64,000 bases of DNA from Bdellovibrionales bacterium GWA1_52_35 (GCA_001769805.1 MEPO01000003.1:62001-126000); one strand, 5' to 3'; positions 28,848-39,613 are shown, counted from the first letter of the stretch. Translations and numbers: made by a program. Notes: generated from the letters alone by a model not told the origin.

Positions 28848-29887
28848 ACAATGCTCCTGATAATGAGATAAAAGATACCCGCAAGCCCTGCAGCCGAAGG
28901 CAGGGTGATCAGCCACGTCAACATAATCTGTTTGCCCACACCCCAGCGAACTTTTGAAAGGCGTTCGGCACTCCCTACGCCCATAATCGCACTGGTTACG
29001 ACTTGTGTGGTGCTGACCGGACCTCCCACCAGAGTTGCAGCAAAAATGACGCCTGCTGACCCAATTTGAGTCGTGAAACCATCGACCGGGCGGATTTTAA
29101 AGAATTTTCCGCCTAACGTCTTGATCAGCCGCCAGCCACCAATCGAAGTGCCTAAGGCAATCGTAAAAGCACTGACAAAAACGACCCAGAAAGGAACTTT
29201 GAATTCGGGAATGACGCCAGCCGCCAAGAGACCCATCGTGATCACTCCCATTGTTTTCTGGGCGTCGTTGGTTCCATGGGAGAGGGCGAGTCCCACGGCT
29301 GTGACGACTTGGGCTTTTTTGAAGAGAATATTGATATTCGGCGTCGCGCTGCGTGAGAGGAAGCGCACCAGCTTGAGCAGGAAATAGCCGGCTACAAAGC
29401 CCAAAGGCGGCGATATCACAAGAGCGGTCAGAATTTTCAGCAGGCCTTTGATTTTAACAACGTCGAAAATGGCATAAAAATCATTGATGGTACTGATCCC
29501 GATTATTAAATGCTGAAATGCATTTTCCGCGATTCCAGCACCCAGAATGCCGCCCATCAGTGCATGGGATGAGCTGGACGGAATTCCAAAATACCAGGTA
29601 ATGACGTTCCAACAGACTGCCGAAATGAGTGCCGCCATGATCACGGGGAGGGCTTCACGGGCATCTGCTGGAAGCTGCAGGATGTCAGTGCCGATGGTTT
29701 CGGCCACAGCAACACCAAATATGAAGGGACCGATGAATTCGGCAATTGCGACGATCGTAAGCGCTTGACGCGGAGAGAGAGCCCTCGAGGATATCATCGT
29801 GGAAACGATGTTCGAGCTATCATGAAAGCCGTTCATGAAATCAAAAAAAATCGCAAATCCGATGAAAATGAAAAGTATCGTCAGCAT
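28844..29887 (-). CDS. PiT-family inorganic phosphate transporter
   Basis: GFHDSSNIVSTMISSRALSPRQA, GIPSSSSHALMGGILG, LSHGTNDAQKTMGVI. Confidence 0.93.
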   Translation of the reverse strand: MLTILFIFIGFAIFFDFMNGFHDSSNIVSTMISSRALSPRQALTIVAIAEFIGPFIFGVAVAETIGTDILQLPADAREALPVIMAALISAVCWNVITWYFGIPSSSSHALMGGILGAGIAENAFQHLIIGISTINDFYAIFDVVKIKGLLKILTALVISPPLGFVAGYFLLKLVRFLSRSATPNINILFKKAQVVTAVGLALSHGTNDAQKTMGVITMGLLAAGVIPEFKVPFWVVFVSAFTIALGTSIGGWRLIKTLGGKFFKIRPVDGFTTQIGSAGVIFAATLVGGPVSTTQVVTSAIMGVGSAERLSKVRWGVGKQIMLTWLITLPSAAGLAGIFYLIIRSIV

Positions 29888-29975
29888 AGAAGTGAATGAC
29901 TGAGGACATCATTAGATCTCGACCGAGTCAATCGGGAAACTTTCGGTTCAGCCGGATATCGGATAGAGTTCAGAC

Positions 29976-31184
29976 ATGAGGTTTTTCGGGATTCTGCTCG
30001 CCGTTTTCGTGTCGACTTCATTTTCTGGGGCTGCCGAGCCCGGCAGCCCTGACCCAAGGCCTGTACCGGTTGTTCTCTCTTGCGCTGAAGCAGCCGCGAT
30101 CTACCATTCGACTTATAAAGAGGAGATGAGCCGTGGGGGGCTGGAGAGTGTAGCGAGGGCAATTCTTGAGCAGGCGGTTCAGACCCGGCGAATTCCGGGG
30201 GCGAGTATCGCCTTCGGGGACGGTTCGGGGATCTCCCTCGCTCTGTCCCGCGGGACATTGTCCCTGGAGAACGCCACTCCGGTCAATTCTGAGACGCTTT
30301 ATGATCTGGCGTCCATGACCAAAGTAATCGCAACGGCGACCGCGATCATGATTTTGAGAGAGCGGGGACTTCTCTCGCTGAGTTCGCCCTTACAGGAGTA
30401 TCTGCCGGAATTTGCGAAAGCGGGATTTGGCAAAGTTCCTCTTGAGCGGTTCTTGCGCCATCGGGCCGGAATCCGGGATGTCGCTCTGCCCGCGAAACAT
30501 TGGTGGAGAAACGCCAAGAAAGCTTATCTCTCAAAATTGCTGAAAGACGGCTTGGTTCCGGATCCGTCGCAACGCCAGCGCTTCAGCTATACTGATGCAG
30601 CTTACATCTTACTGGGTGAAGTCGTTGAGCGGGTCTCAGGGCTAAGGCTTGACGCTTTTGCACGTCTGGAAATTTTTGAGCCGCTCGGGATGAAGCGAAC
30701 GGGCTATTTGCCGCCGGTTGGCAGTGTTTGCGCACGAGCTCTGCGAAGTTGCCGGCCACATGATCCCCTGGCGTATGCTTTCGGGGGGGTTGCCGGGAAT
30801 GCGGGCGTATTTTCCACGGCAACTGAAGTTGCTCTTTTCGCTCAGATGATCCTGAATCGAGGCCTGCTCGTTGATCGGCAAGGCAGGCAGCGGCAGTTTC
30901 TTTCGACCGATTCGATCAGGTTCATGACTTCGGATCCTGAGCATTCTGTTGATCTTCGGGGCTTGGGCTTTGATATCGATACGGCCTATTCGTGTGCGCC
31001 CCGGGGCGATTTTTCAAGGGAATCCTTCGGTCATACGGGATATACTGGTACATCGCTCTGGATCGACCCGCTTGCTCATAAATTTCTGGTGCTCTTGACC
31101 AATGAAGTGGATATCGCCAAAGGCCCGATCAGTGCAATTCGTTGGTGTCTGGCCAAAAGCGCAGCTGACGAAGGCCGCTTTTAG
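29976..31184 (+). CDS. Serine beta-lactamase-like hydrolase (class C/DUF-type, secreted)
   Basis: Signal peptide, SMTKVIATATAIMIL (SxxK), FSYTDAAYILLGEVVERVSG, FGHTGYTGTSLWIDP. Confidence 0.88.
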   Translation: MRFFGILLAVFVSTSFSGAAEPGSPDPRPVPVVLSCAEAAAIYHSTYKEEMSRGGLESVARAILEQAVQTRRIPGASIAFGDGSGISLALSRGTLSLENATPVNSETLYDLASMTKVIATATAIMILRERGLLSLSSPLQEYLPEFAKAGFGKVPLERFLRHRAGIRDVALPAKHWWRNAKKAYLSKLLKDGLVPDPSQRQRFSYTDAAYILLGEVVERVSGLRLDAFARLEIFEPLGMKRTGYLPPVGSVCARALRSCRPHDPLAYAFGGVAGNAGVFSTATEVALFAQMILNRGLLVDRQGRQRQFLSTDSIRFMTSDPEHSVDLRGLGFDIDTAYSCAPRGDFSRESFGHTGYTGTSLWIDPLAHKFLVLLTNEVDIAKGPISAIRWCLAKSAADEGRF

Positions 31185-31233
31185 GGGTATGCTCGGAGCG
31201 CTCGACAGCTGAAAATTGAGAAAGGACGATATT

Positions 31234-32232
31234 ATGGAAAAATTTTCGTACAAAGAACTGGGTCTGGTCAATACACGTGAGATGTTCGCCAAAGCGATGA
31301 AGGGCCGTTACGCCATTCCCGCCTACAATTTCAATAATATGGAGCAGCTTCAGGCGATCGTTTACGGCTGCATTGAATCCAACTCGCCCTTCATTCTTCA
31401 GGTCTCGAGCGGCGCGCGCAAATACGCGGATGCCACCCTGCTTCGTTATATGGCGATGGGTGCGGTCGCGATGATCCGCGCGGCAAAATCGCCGGTCAAA
31501 TTCGCCTTGCATCTGGATCATGGTGATACCTTTGAGCTTGCCAAATCGTGCATTGAATCCGGCTTCTCTTCCGTCATGATCGATGGTTCCCATCATCCTT
31601 ATGAGGAGAACGTCCGTCTGACCCGCCAGGTGGTGGAATTCGCGCATGCGAATGATGTCTCGGTTGAGGGCGAGCTCGGGGTGCTTGCCGGCATCGAAGA
31701 TGATGTGGTCGCCGCCAAATCCGTTTACACGCAACCCGAGCAGGTTGAAGATTTCGTGAAAAAGACGGGGGTTGATTCGCTGGCGATTTCCATCGGCACT
31801 TCCCATGGCGCAACCAAGTTCAAACCTTCGCAATGCACCAAAACCGCCAATGGTGTGCTCGTGCCGCCTCCGCTCCGTTTTGACATTCTCGAAGAGATCG
31901 AAAAGCGAATTCCGGGATTCGCAATTGTTCTTCACGGTGCTTCTTCGGTGGTTCCGGAGTACGTCAACCAGATCAACGAATTCGGCGGCAAGCTCGAAGA
32001 TGCCGTCGGAATTCCGGAAGAAGAGCTGCGCCGCGCCGCCCGGTCCTCCGTATGCAAAATCAATATCGACAGCGATGGTCGTCTCGCCATGACCGCTTCG
32101 ATTCGTAAAGTCTTTGCCCAGAACCCGAAGGAATTCGATCCGCGCAAGTATCTCGGCCCGGCTCGCGATGAATTGAAGAAGCTCATTATTTACAAAAACA
32201 AGGAAGTGCTCGGATCTGCAGGCCAGAGCTGA
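31234..32232 (+). CDS. Class II fructose-bisphosphate aldolase
   Basis: IPAYNFNNMEQLQAI, FALHLDHGDTFELAKSCIESGFSSVMIDGSHHPYEENVRLT, LHGASSVVPEYV. Confidence 0.95.
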   Translation: MEKFSYKELGLVNTREMFAKAMKGRYAIPAYNFNNMEQLQAIVYGCIESNSPFILQVSSGARKYADATLLRYMAMGAVAMIRAAKSPVKFALHLDHGDTFELAKSCIESGFSSVMIDGSHHPYEENVRLTRQVVEFAHANDVSVEGELGVLAGIEDDVVAAKSVYTQPEQVEDFVKKTGVDSLAISIGTSHGATKFKPSQCTKTANGVLVPPPLRFDILEEIEKRIPGFAIVLHGASSVVPEYVNQINEFGGKLEDAVGIPEEELRRAARSSVCKINIDSDGRLAMTASIRKVFAQNPKEFDPRKYLGPARDELKKLIIYKNKEVLGSAGQS

Positions 32233-32281
32233 GCAAGCTCTATCTAATAGATGTGCATGCGATCATTGAACTGATGAATAG

Positions 32282-32480
32282 AAGGGGCAGTTCCTTTCTG
32301 AAACGATCGTGATCAGTGTTGCAGGGGGCCTGCTCGGAATCGGGCTGGGCTACTTCCGTTTCGCCCACCGCAATCTTTCTCGCTTTCTTTTTTTCCGCCG
32401 GAATCGGTGTTCTTTTCGGGATTTATCCCGCCAAAAAAGCTTCGGAGTTGCATCCCATCGATGCGCTCAGATATGAATGA
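32282..32480 (+). pseudogene. Frameshifted C-terminal remnant of a MacB/FtsX-type ABC transporter permease
   Basis: Frame 1: [25 protein letters not shown]; a different frame: [39 protein letters not shown]-stop. Together these resemble the conserved permease C-terminus. Confidence 0.7.
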
Positions 32481-32497
32481 TTGCGAGGAGAGCAACC

Positions 32498-35176
32498 ATG
32501 GCTGACGTCTCTGGTAAATTCAATTCATTTATTAACAAGTTGACGGGACGGAGCCCTGCGCTTGATCGGCCCGCATCCGAAACCCGTGAGCCTACTTCTC
32601 CTGCGCTGTCATCCCAAGAGCAGGAGGCCCAGTTCAGTTCTTTGAACGAGGCCGATCTGAAGGATGCTGTTTCCAGCTTGTCTGAGCGGGCGGTGATCCG
32701 GTGTCTGCAGACTTTCACGAATCAGGAGCTTAAAATTCGAATCCTCCAGGCGGTTTCCGATCAGGCCACACTGAAGCGCGTGAACCGGAGTGCCGTCGAC
32801 AAAAAACTGAAGCGGATCGCTGACAAACAGCTTCGCAAAATTACCGGCGCCGGGACGATCAATGCTGAACAGGAATTGACCGCGATTTCAGAACGAATTC
32901 AGGAGTTCCTTGTCAGCCCCGACTGGAGCAGTGCCCGGGATCTGCTGAACGAAGCCTTCGATGCGAAAATTGACGATTCTCAGCCCTCACAGACAGCTAC
33001 TCATTTTGTGGCGCTGAGAACGCGTCTGAAAGCCAAGATCGACTTGTATGAGAAAACCTGTGCTGAAATGGAAGCCATTTCCGATCAACTCGATCCAGCC
33101 AGGGCAAATTCCATTTCCAGGGTTGTGCGTGAGAACCTGCAGAAACGCTTCAAGGAACTTGAAGAAAAATATGCATTTCCGCAGGACTTTGTCGTCCTCC
33201 AGAAATTCGCCCGGAACCTGGAAGCAGGAGACAAATCTCGAAAAACCGATCTGAAGCGGCCCGCGGAACTGACCACAAGTCAGCCGGACTTGAACAAGGC
33301 GGATCAGCTTTCGATTGAAAAAAAGGAAAAACAGGAACGAGCGGAGAAGAATCGCGAGTATCAGGCAAGAGAGCTGGATCAGTTCCTCACGCGAATCCGC
33401 GAAGCAGGTGAGCAGCTGCGCCATCCCAAAATTGAGAGTGAACTGCGGTTTCTAAAAAAAGCACTCGCCGATCTTCAGCGCTGGAGAAGCAACTTCCCTG
33501 AGAAGTTATCTGAAGCGGAAACTCTGCTTAAGGAATTGTTCTCCAAGCGCGCCGAAGTGGCCAACGAGGAAAAGTGGAGCGCCTGGGCCCGAACCGAGAG
33601 AGCCCAGCGGATTCAGGCGGAGTTAGCCGAGCTCATCGCAAAAATCGAGACCGCCGGGGACCCGGAAACGGCTCTTGTTCTTGCTTCGGGGCTGGGCCAG
33701 CGGCTTTTTGACTGGTCCAGAGAGATGAAGGAGTTGGGAAGTCTTGAAAGAGGGAAAGATCACAAGATCTGGGAGCAGTTCAAAACCCAGACTGATCAAG
33801 GTTGGGTCCTCTGTGACAAAATGAGGGATTTGGCTTTGGAAAGCCTCAAAGCAATAGTATCGGAGCATCTCGCAAAACCGATTGAATTGACGGCCACAGT
33901 ACTTTCAGACCCGCGGACCCGGCTTGAATTCAAGAGTTCAGCATTCGATGAAACTGTTGCCGCAAAGGTCCGAGAGCTCCAGACTGCCTGGAGTCAGATC
34001 GGCGAAAAAAAGTCCTCCAAGACGCAGGAACGCAATATTGTTTTCGGAAAACTTTTTGAAACGTATTTCCGATTTTTTAATCTTCAGCTCGGTCAGGTGA
34101 AGCGGATTGAAAAAAATGCGATTGAGAAGAAGCAGAATATTTTAGCTGAAATGAGAAATGTGAGCGAGCCTGAGCCGTCGACCATCAGTGCTCCGAAAGG
34201 TGCCATTCGCCCGATCGTTCAGACACTGGTCAATCGCCTCAGAACTGCCCTAAGCATTGAAGAGAGGTGGAAACGAGATCCTCTGCCAGAAGGAGCCAGG
34301 GAGCTTCAAAAGCAGTTTGATCTTTACCAGACCCGTCTGGGCGCTGAACTCATGAGTGAGCTGGAGAAGCAGGTGAGTCTCGCTCAAGAAATCCAGCCGA
34401 AACTTCAAGCCGTTCTGGAGCAGATTCAGGCGAAGACCGGCGCCAATCTGCCGCGAGCGCTTCAGGCCGTTGATCAGCATGAAAACGAGATCAGGACAGT
34501 GGAGCGTTACCTGACGCAGCTCAGGGAGTTCTCCAGGAAGTTCGATGTCCAGTTCAGTGAGACCACCTTCCGGCAGGTATCGGATTTGATCCGACAGCAG
34601 GTGAGCCAGGCCAGGCAGGCCGTCAAAGATGAGACCACGCAACGGGCGGAAGCTCGGAATGCCGTGATTCGAGAAGCCGAGTCTCTCGCTCTCTCCGCTG
34701 ACTGGGATGCAAGCCGCGCCCGGTTCGAGGAACTGGCAAATACCTGGAAGACCACTGGGAGCCTGGGTCAGCCCCAGGATTCTCTGTTTAATCTGGTTTT
34801 CGAAAATATCCGGAGTTTCTTTCTGAGTCGGAGCGAATGCCGGGAAAAGGCCTGCAGTTCTGACGAAAAGATGAAGATCCAGAATCGCAGGAAAGAGCTG
34901 CTCCTCTCACTGGAAGCACTGGCGCGATTCAGCAAAGCGGAGACTTTTCCTCTGCCTTTCCTTGAAGAAGAGCGTGCACGCGCCTCCGGCAAGATCCTGG
35001 AACTTGGCTTCAAGTACAATCAGATTTTATCCCTGGATCCCAAAGAAGGAATTCTCAAGGAAACAAAGAAGATCATGACAGAATGGGCCCGTCAGGGGAT
35101 GCCCGAAGATAGAATGCCCGAATATTGGGCTTTCTACCTCAAACGTGTTTACGCGCTCTTAGGTATTCGCTTCTAA
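32498..35176 (+). CDS. DUF349-like coiled-coil/helical repeat protein (about 892 aa)
   Basis: Repeated SPDWSSARDLLNEA, LSADWDASRARFEELANTWKTTGSLG and AWSQIGEKKSSKTQERNIVFGKLFETYFRFF patterns typical of DUF349 repeats. Confidence 0.7.
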   Translation: MADVSGKFNSFINKLTGRSPALDRPASETREPTSPALSSQEQEAQFSSLNEADLKDAVSSLSERAVIRCLQTFTNQELKIRILQAVSDQATLKRVNRSAVDKKLKRIADKQLRKITGAGTINAEQELTAISERIQEFLVSPDWSSARDLLNEAFDAKIDDSQPSQTATHFVALRTRLKAKIDLYEKTCAEMEAISDQLDPARANSISRVVRENLQKRFKELEEKYAFPQDFVVLQKFARNLEAGDKSRKTDLKRPAELTTSQPDLNKADQLSIEKKEKQERAEKNREYQARELDQFLTRIREAGEQLRHPKIESELRFLKKALADLQRWRSNFPEKLSEAETLLKELFSKRAEVANEEKWSAWARTERAQRIQAELAELIAKIETAGDPETALVLASGLGQRLFDWSREMKELGSLERGKDHKIWEQFKTQTDQGWVLCDKMRDLALESLKAIVSEHLAKPIELTATVLSDPRTRLEFKSSAFDETVAAKVRELQTAWSQIGEKKSSKTQERNIVFGKLFETYFRFFNLQLGQVKRIEKNAIEKKQNILAEMRNVSEPEPSTISAPKGAIRPIVQTLVNRLRTALSIEERWKRDPLPEGARELQKQFDLYQTRLGAELMSELEKQVSLAQEIQPKLQAVLEQIQAKTGANLPRALQAVDQHENEIRTVERYLTQLREFSRKFDVQFSETTFRQVSDLIRQQVSQARQAVKDETTQRAEARNAVIREAESLALSADWDASRARFEELANTWKTTGSLGQPQDSLFNLVFENIRSFFLSRSECREKACSSDEKMKIQNRRKELLLSLEALARFSKAETFPLPFLEEERARASGKILELGFKYNQILSLDPKEGILKETKKIMTEWARQGMPEDRMPEYWAFYLKRVYALLGIRF

Positions 35177-35189
35177 ATAAGGCAAAGAC

Positions 35190-36830
35190 TCAGCGCTTCG
35201 GACCCGCATCGATGATTTCCCGCGGGCAGCCATCGGAGAATTTTTTGAAATTCTCGATGAAGCGTGAAGCCAGCTGACGATAGCGATCTTCATAGGCGGC
35301 CTTGCTCTCCCAGGAGCTGGAAGGATCCATCACACTGGCCGGAACGCCCTCACAACTCGTGGGCACTTCAAAGCCGAAGACCGGGTCGCGGCGGTATTCC
35401 ACCTGGTCGAGTTTGCCATCCAAGGCCGCGTTCAGGAGAGCGCGCGTGTGCTTGATGCTGATTCGCTTGCCGACGCGGTAGGGGCCTCCGACCCAGCCGG
35501 TATTCACGAGCCAGCACTTGACGCCGTGGCGCAGGATTTTCTTTTTGAGAATTTCCGCATAAAAGGCCGGATGATGTACCATGAACGGCCCGCCAAAGCA
35601 GGCAGAGAACGTGATAGAAGGTTCTGCCGTCATGTCCATCTCGGTTCCGCTGACCTTGGCAGTGTAGCCGGAGATAAAGTGATAGAGCGCCTGCTCCGGG
35701 GTGAGCCGCGCGATCGGAGGCATGACTCCGGAAGCATCACAGGTCAGAAGAATTATATTTTTCGGGTGTCCTCCCCGCTTTTCTGCGACCGAGTTGCCGA
35801 TGAAATCGAGCGGATAGGAAGCACGGGTGTTTTCTGTCATGCGGTCGTCGGTCAGATCCAATTGCCGGGTGATCGGATCGTGAACCACGTTTTCGAGTAT
35901 CGTTCCGAAGCGCCGCGTGCAGGAAAAAATCTCGGGCTCCGCACTGGCGGAAAGATTGATGACCTTCGCGTAGCAACCGCCTTCAATATTGAAGACGCCA
36001 TCATCGCTCCAGCCATGTTCGTCATCGCCGATGAGTTTGCGATTCGGATCAGCAGATAAAGTTGTTTTCCCGGTTCCCGAGAGCCCGAAGAAAAGAGAAA
36101 CATCATCCGCCTTGCCGATATTTGCCGAGCAGTGCATGGACATCACGCCTTGCAGGGGCAGCAGATAGTTCATGACCGTGAAAATGGACTTCTTGATTTC
36201 GCCGGCGTATTGCGTGCCGCCGATGATCGCGATGCGCTGTTCAAAGTTCAGGATGATGAAAGTCTTGGTGCCTGTGGAATCGATTTCCGGCATCGCATTG
36301 AACGAAGGCGCGCAGATCAACGTGAACTGCGGAACCAGCTTACGGAGTTCGTCGTGAGTCTCGGGTTCAATGAACATGTTTTTGGCAAACAGGCTGTGCC
36401 AGGCATATTCGGTGATCACGCGGATGGGCATCCGGTAGTTCGGGTCGGAGCCGGCGTAGGTGTCCTGGACGAAGACATCTCGTCCCTGCAGGAAGCCCTG
36501 CAGTCTGCTCATGAGCAGGCTGAATTTTTCGGGATTGTACGGGCGGTTGTATTCGCCCCACCAGACATGGCCTTCGGAATCGGTTCCGCGGACCACGAAT
36601 TTGTCGTTCGCCGAACGCGCGGTGTGTTTGCCTGTGCTGCAGACGAAAGGGCCATGCTGACTGATGCGGCCTTCTTTGCGGAAGATGGCTTCTTCATAAA
36701 GGGCGGGCGCGCTCAGATTCCAGTAAACATTGCCGAGATTCTGAAAGCCAAGATTATCGAGGCCGAATTCACTTTTAACCGCTTTGGCTTCGCCGGTTGC
36801 CGGGGTTTTGATATCGAGGAGATTCATCAT
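35190..36830 (-). CDS. pckA: Phosphoenolpyruvate carboxykinase (ATP)
   Basis: FFGLSGTGKTTLSADPNRKLIGDDEHGWSDDGVFNIEGGCYAK, YHFISGYTAKVSGTE, ATGATGA start-stop overlap with the upstream gene. Confidence 0.95.
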   Translation of the reverse strand: MMNLLDIKTPATGEAKAVKSEFGLDNLGFQNLGNVYWNLSAPALYEEAIFRKEGRISQHGPFVCSTGKHTARSANDKFVVRGTDSEGHVWWGEYNRPYNPEKFSLLMSRLQGFLQGRDVFVQDTYAGSDPNYRMPIRVITEYAWHSLFAKNMFIEPETHDELRKLVPQFTLICAPSFNAMPEIDSTGTKTFIILNFEQRIAIIGGTQYAGEIKKSIFTVMNYLLPLQGVMSMHCSANIGKADDVSLFFGLSGTGKTTLSADPNRKLIGDDEHGWSDDGVFNIEGGCYAKVINLSASAEPEIFSCTRRFGTILENVVHDPITRQLDLTDDRMTENTRASYPLDFIGNSVAEKRGGHPKNIILLTCDASGVMPPIARLTPEQALYHFISGYTAKVSGTEMDMTAEPSITFSACFGGPFMVHHPAFYAEILKKKILRHGVKCWLVNTGWVGGPYRVGKRISIKHTRALLNAALDGKLDQVEYRRDPVFGFEVPTSCEGVPASVMDPSSSWESKAAYEDRYRQLASRFIENFKKFSDGCPREIIDAGPKR

Positions 36831-38044
36831 TTCCAGTCCCTCACACATTTTCTGTCGCCAATGAAAATTTCTTTCGGAGCATTCGGATCCAGTGCCCACT
36901 TGATCCGCTGCAGGCCCTCGGTGATTTCCTTGATCGATCCGCAGTAGCTTAAACGGAGATGTCCTTCCATTCCGAATTCCTTGCCGGGCACGGTCACGAC
37001 CAGCGCCCGCTCGAGTAGCATGTTCGAGAGCGCCTCGGAGCTGCGGTTATAATGGGAGAAGTCCGGCAGGCAATAGAACGTGCCGCCGGGCTTGATGCAG
37101 TGAACGCCGTCAAAAGATTGGAGCTCCTTCATCATGATATTGCGTGAATTCTCGAGGGTCATGTTGAGACTCTTGGTCACGCTCTGCATTCCCGTAAGGG
37201 CGCCGATTGCGGCAGATTGCAAAAGCGCTGAAGGACAGGAAACGGTCTGACCCTGAATATTGGTCATCACTTCAATGAGCGGCTTGGGAGCGATGACCCA
37301 GCCGATTCTGAATCCTGTCATACCATAAAGCTTCGAAAGGCCATTGATGACGATAAGGCGGGAATTCTCAGACTGGTCTTTGGCATACTGATACGGCGAA
37401 ACGGCTTCATTACCGTCGAAGATGAGCTTGTGATAAATATCATCCATGATGAGGAAGATTTTTTTGTTTTCGCAAAGCTCGACCACACCTTTGACAAATT
37501 CGGCCGAATAGACTGCCCCTGAGGGGTTGTTCGGACTGTTGATAATGACGGCTTTGGTGTTTGAGGTGATGGCAGCGGCGATTTCGGAAATTTTAGGTTC
37601 GAAACGTCCGTCCAGCGGTTTGACGATGACGGGAACGCCGTAGACCATTTTCACCATTTCGGGATAGCTGACCCAGTAAGGAGCGGGAATGATGACTTCG
37701 TCCTGCGGATTAATGATTGCGAGAAAGAGCGAGTAAAGAGCGGCCTTGGCTCCCGGAGCCACCATGACGTTCTGCGGGCCGATGACTTTGCCGTAATTGT
37801 CTTCGGTGTAGCGGATTATGGCTTTCTTCAGAGCCGGAATGCCGTCGGTCGGCGTGTACTTCACTTCTGCGGAAGTCAGCTTGGCGGACGCGGCGAGAAT
37901 CGCATCGATCGGCGTTTTGATTTTCGGCTCGCCCGTCCCGAGATGAATAACGGCCTGCCCCTGTTCGCGGAGCAGTGCCGCTTTCTCATTCAGCTTGAGT
38001 GTCGGAGAGGTAGCAATTGTTTTCGCCAGATGACTGATGCTCAT
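36827..38044 (-). CDS. Class I/II PLP-dependent aminotransferase (aspartate aminotransferase-like)
   Basis: AVIHLGTGEPKIKTP, INSPNNPSGAVY, NGLSKLYGMTGFRIGWVIAP. Confidence 0.93.
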   Translation of the reverse strand: MSISHLAKTIATSPTLKLNEKAALLREQGQAVIHLGTGEPKIKTPIDAILAASAKLTSAEVKYTPTDGIPALKKAIIRYTEDNYGKVIGPQNVMVAPGAKAALYSLFLAIINPQDEVIIPAPYWVSYPEMVKMVYGVPVIVKPLDGRFEPKISEIAAAITSNTKAVIINSPNNPSGAVYSAEFVKGVVELCENKKIFLIMDDIYHKLIFDGNEAVSPYQYAKDQSENSRLIVINGLSKLYGMTGFRIGWVIAPKPLIEVMTNIQGQTVSCPSALLQSAAIGALTGMQSVTKSLNMTLENSRNIMMKELQSFDGVHCIKPGGTFYCLPDFSHYNRSSEALSNMLLERALVVTVPGKEFGMEGHLRLSYCGSIKEITEGLQRIKWALDPNAPKEIFIGDRKCVRDWK

Positions 38045-38260
38045 GAACGTAAGTCCCCCGCGGGTGTAGTTCCCAGAGATTATTGAAGATTGAGAGTGGT
38101 CCAAAATTAATCAATATTCTCCGCGAAGTCAATGAATGCAAAGACTGCCCTTGTGCTGCCAAAAACCGGGAGATCATTTAGGTTTTTCCTAACCATTAAT
38201 TTCTTGCTAGCAATGACGCGCCGTGTTACTGGTTGCGCAACTTTGGAACGGAGAACCCCA

Positions 38261-38749
38261 ATGAAGTCCTTAATAACGATTGCTGTTCTGACTCTTTTTG
38301 CCTTTACTGCTGATGCGGCCCCCCTGGTAATCCCGTCTCTTTCTCAAACCGAAGCAAAGATAGACATAGCTCGCGTGATGGATTCCACGGTGCTCGGACA
38401 GAACGAGAGCAAGGACATTAAAGTCAGATTGATCACGGTGGATAACGGGAAAAGTACGGACGTCAGTCCGCGCTACAGACTTCTCCTGACGTATTTTCAC
38501 GCTGGAGAAACGAACAACGTTCAGACAGCCTTCGAGCTCGGCTCATTTTACGAAGTGCTCAAGACCAGCCGGGTGGGACCCGGAATCTACCGCGTTAATG
38601 TGAAGCAATGGACTGATTCGGGCAAGTTCGAAAAAGTATCCCTCACGATCAACACGACTCAGGTGTTTATTGATGACAACAAGTTAATGCCCGAAGAGTT
38701 CCAGGATCCTTACTTCAGTTCCTCAATTTCCGTTGAGCAGTCGAACTGA
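38261..38749 (+). CDS. Secreted hypothetical protein
   Basis: Signal peptide MKSLITIAVLTLFAFTADAA. Confidence 0.65.
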   Translation: MKSLITIAVLTLFAFTADAAPLVIPSLSQTEAKIDIARVMDSTVLGQNESKDIKVRLITVDNGKSTDVSPRYRLLLTYFHAGETNNVQTAFELGSFYEVLKTSRVGPGIYRVNVKQWTDSGKFEKVSLTINTTQVFIDDNKLMPEEFQDPYFSSSISVEQSN

Positions 38750-39613
38750 TCACGGAGCTATCATCCAGTATTGATCGAAGACTCTTCCCAGCAGAATAAT
38801 AATGCAGACCGCCTTCAGAAGGCGGGGTGAATCTTTGACTGATCGGAAGAGCAGGGCCATAAAAGGCACGGCAAAAGAAATTATGACGATTGCCTGAGCA
38901 ACAGTCCTCCAGTTGCCTTCGGTCCTTCGGATGAACCACGAAGTTTCCTCCGGCAACTGGCCCAACCAGATGATCAGATACTGGCTGAATGCGAGGTAAG
39001 ACCAAAGAAGTGTGAGCATCAGCAGGAGATTGCCCAGATCGCGCCCCAAGGATTTTCCAAGCAGGGGCGAAGTACCGGGTGCGGAGTGCTGTTGAAGATT
39101 CAAAGTGGATGGGATGAGTACAGCGAACGCCAGCGCACTCAAACCGCAGCTCACAAGGTATACTAGGCCGAGTTCACTCGAGTACCAGTGGGGCTCCAGA
39201 GTCATTATCCAGTCGATTGCCGCAAAGGAGACAGCGAAGCTGTGGATGAGAAGACCGATTGCTGCCAGTTTCTGGGTCGGCGCCCGGAGCAGAAAATAGG
39301 AAATTCCGGACCAGATCCCGAAGTAGGTAAGTGCGCGAAGCGCGAAAATCGGCAGGCTCAGGAAGACTGGATGAGTCGCATGCCGGGTGCTGACCCAGGG
39401 GAAGAGCTGATTCGCCCCGATGATCAGTGGAATGAACAGAATTGCCAGAATCGGCAGCAGACGAAGCGTTCTCTCCAGAGCGGGACGGAGTGCCTGCCCC
39501 CAATGACCTCCGGTTAAATGAAAGATCATCAGAAGTCCCAGACCGCCTAGCGGAATTTGAAGCACCAGGAGCCAGACCGTCAGATAAATATGTAAAAAGA
39601 AATCGATCGTCAT
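38750..39613 (-). CDS. actF: Alternative complex III subunit ActF (polytopic membrane protein)
   Basis: Position after ActE in an ACIII operon. Multi-TM, LEPHWYSSELGLVYLVSC. Confidence 0.8.
   Translation of the reverse strand: MTIDFFLHIYLTVWLLVLQIPLGGLGLLMIFHLTGGHWGQALRPALERTLRLLPILAILFIPLIIGANQLFPWVSTRHATHPVFLSLPIFALRALTYFGIWSGISYFLLRAPTQKLAAIGLLIHSFAVSFAAIDWIMTLEPHWYSSELGLVYLVSCGLSALAFAVLIPSTLNLQQHSAPGTSPLLGKSLGRDLGNLLLMLTLLWSYLAFSQYLIIWLGQLPEETSWFIRRTEGNWRTVAQAIVIISFAVPFMALLFRSVKDSPRLLKAVCIIILLGRVFDQYWMIAP

Noticed and set aside
31129-31935. 268-aa minus-strand ORF antisense to class II FBA
   Set aside because: Shadow of a strongly conserved enzyme gene.
35448-36947. 203-aa and 271-aa plus-strand ORFs antisense to pckA
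   Set aside because: Overlap well-conserved PEPCK coding; no recognisable motifs.
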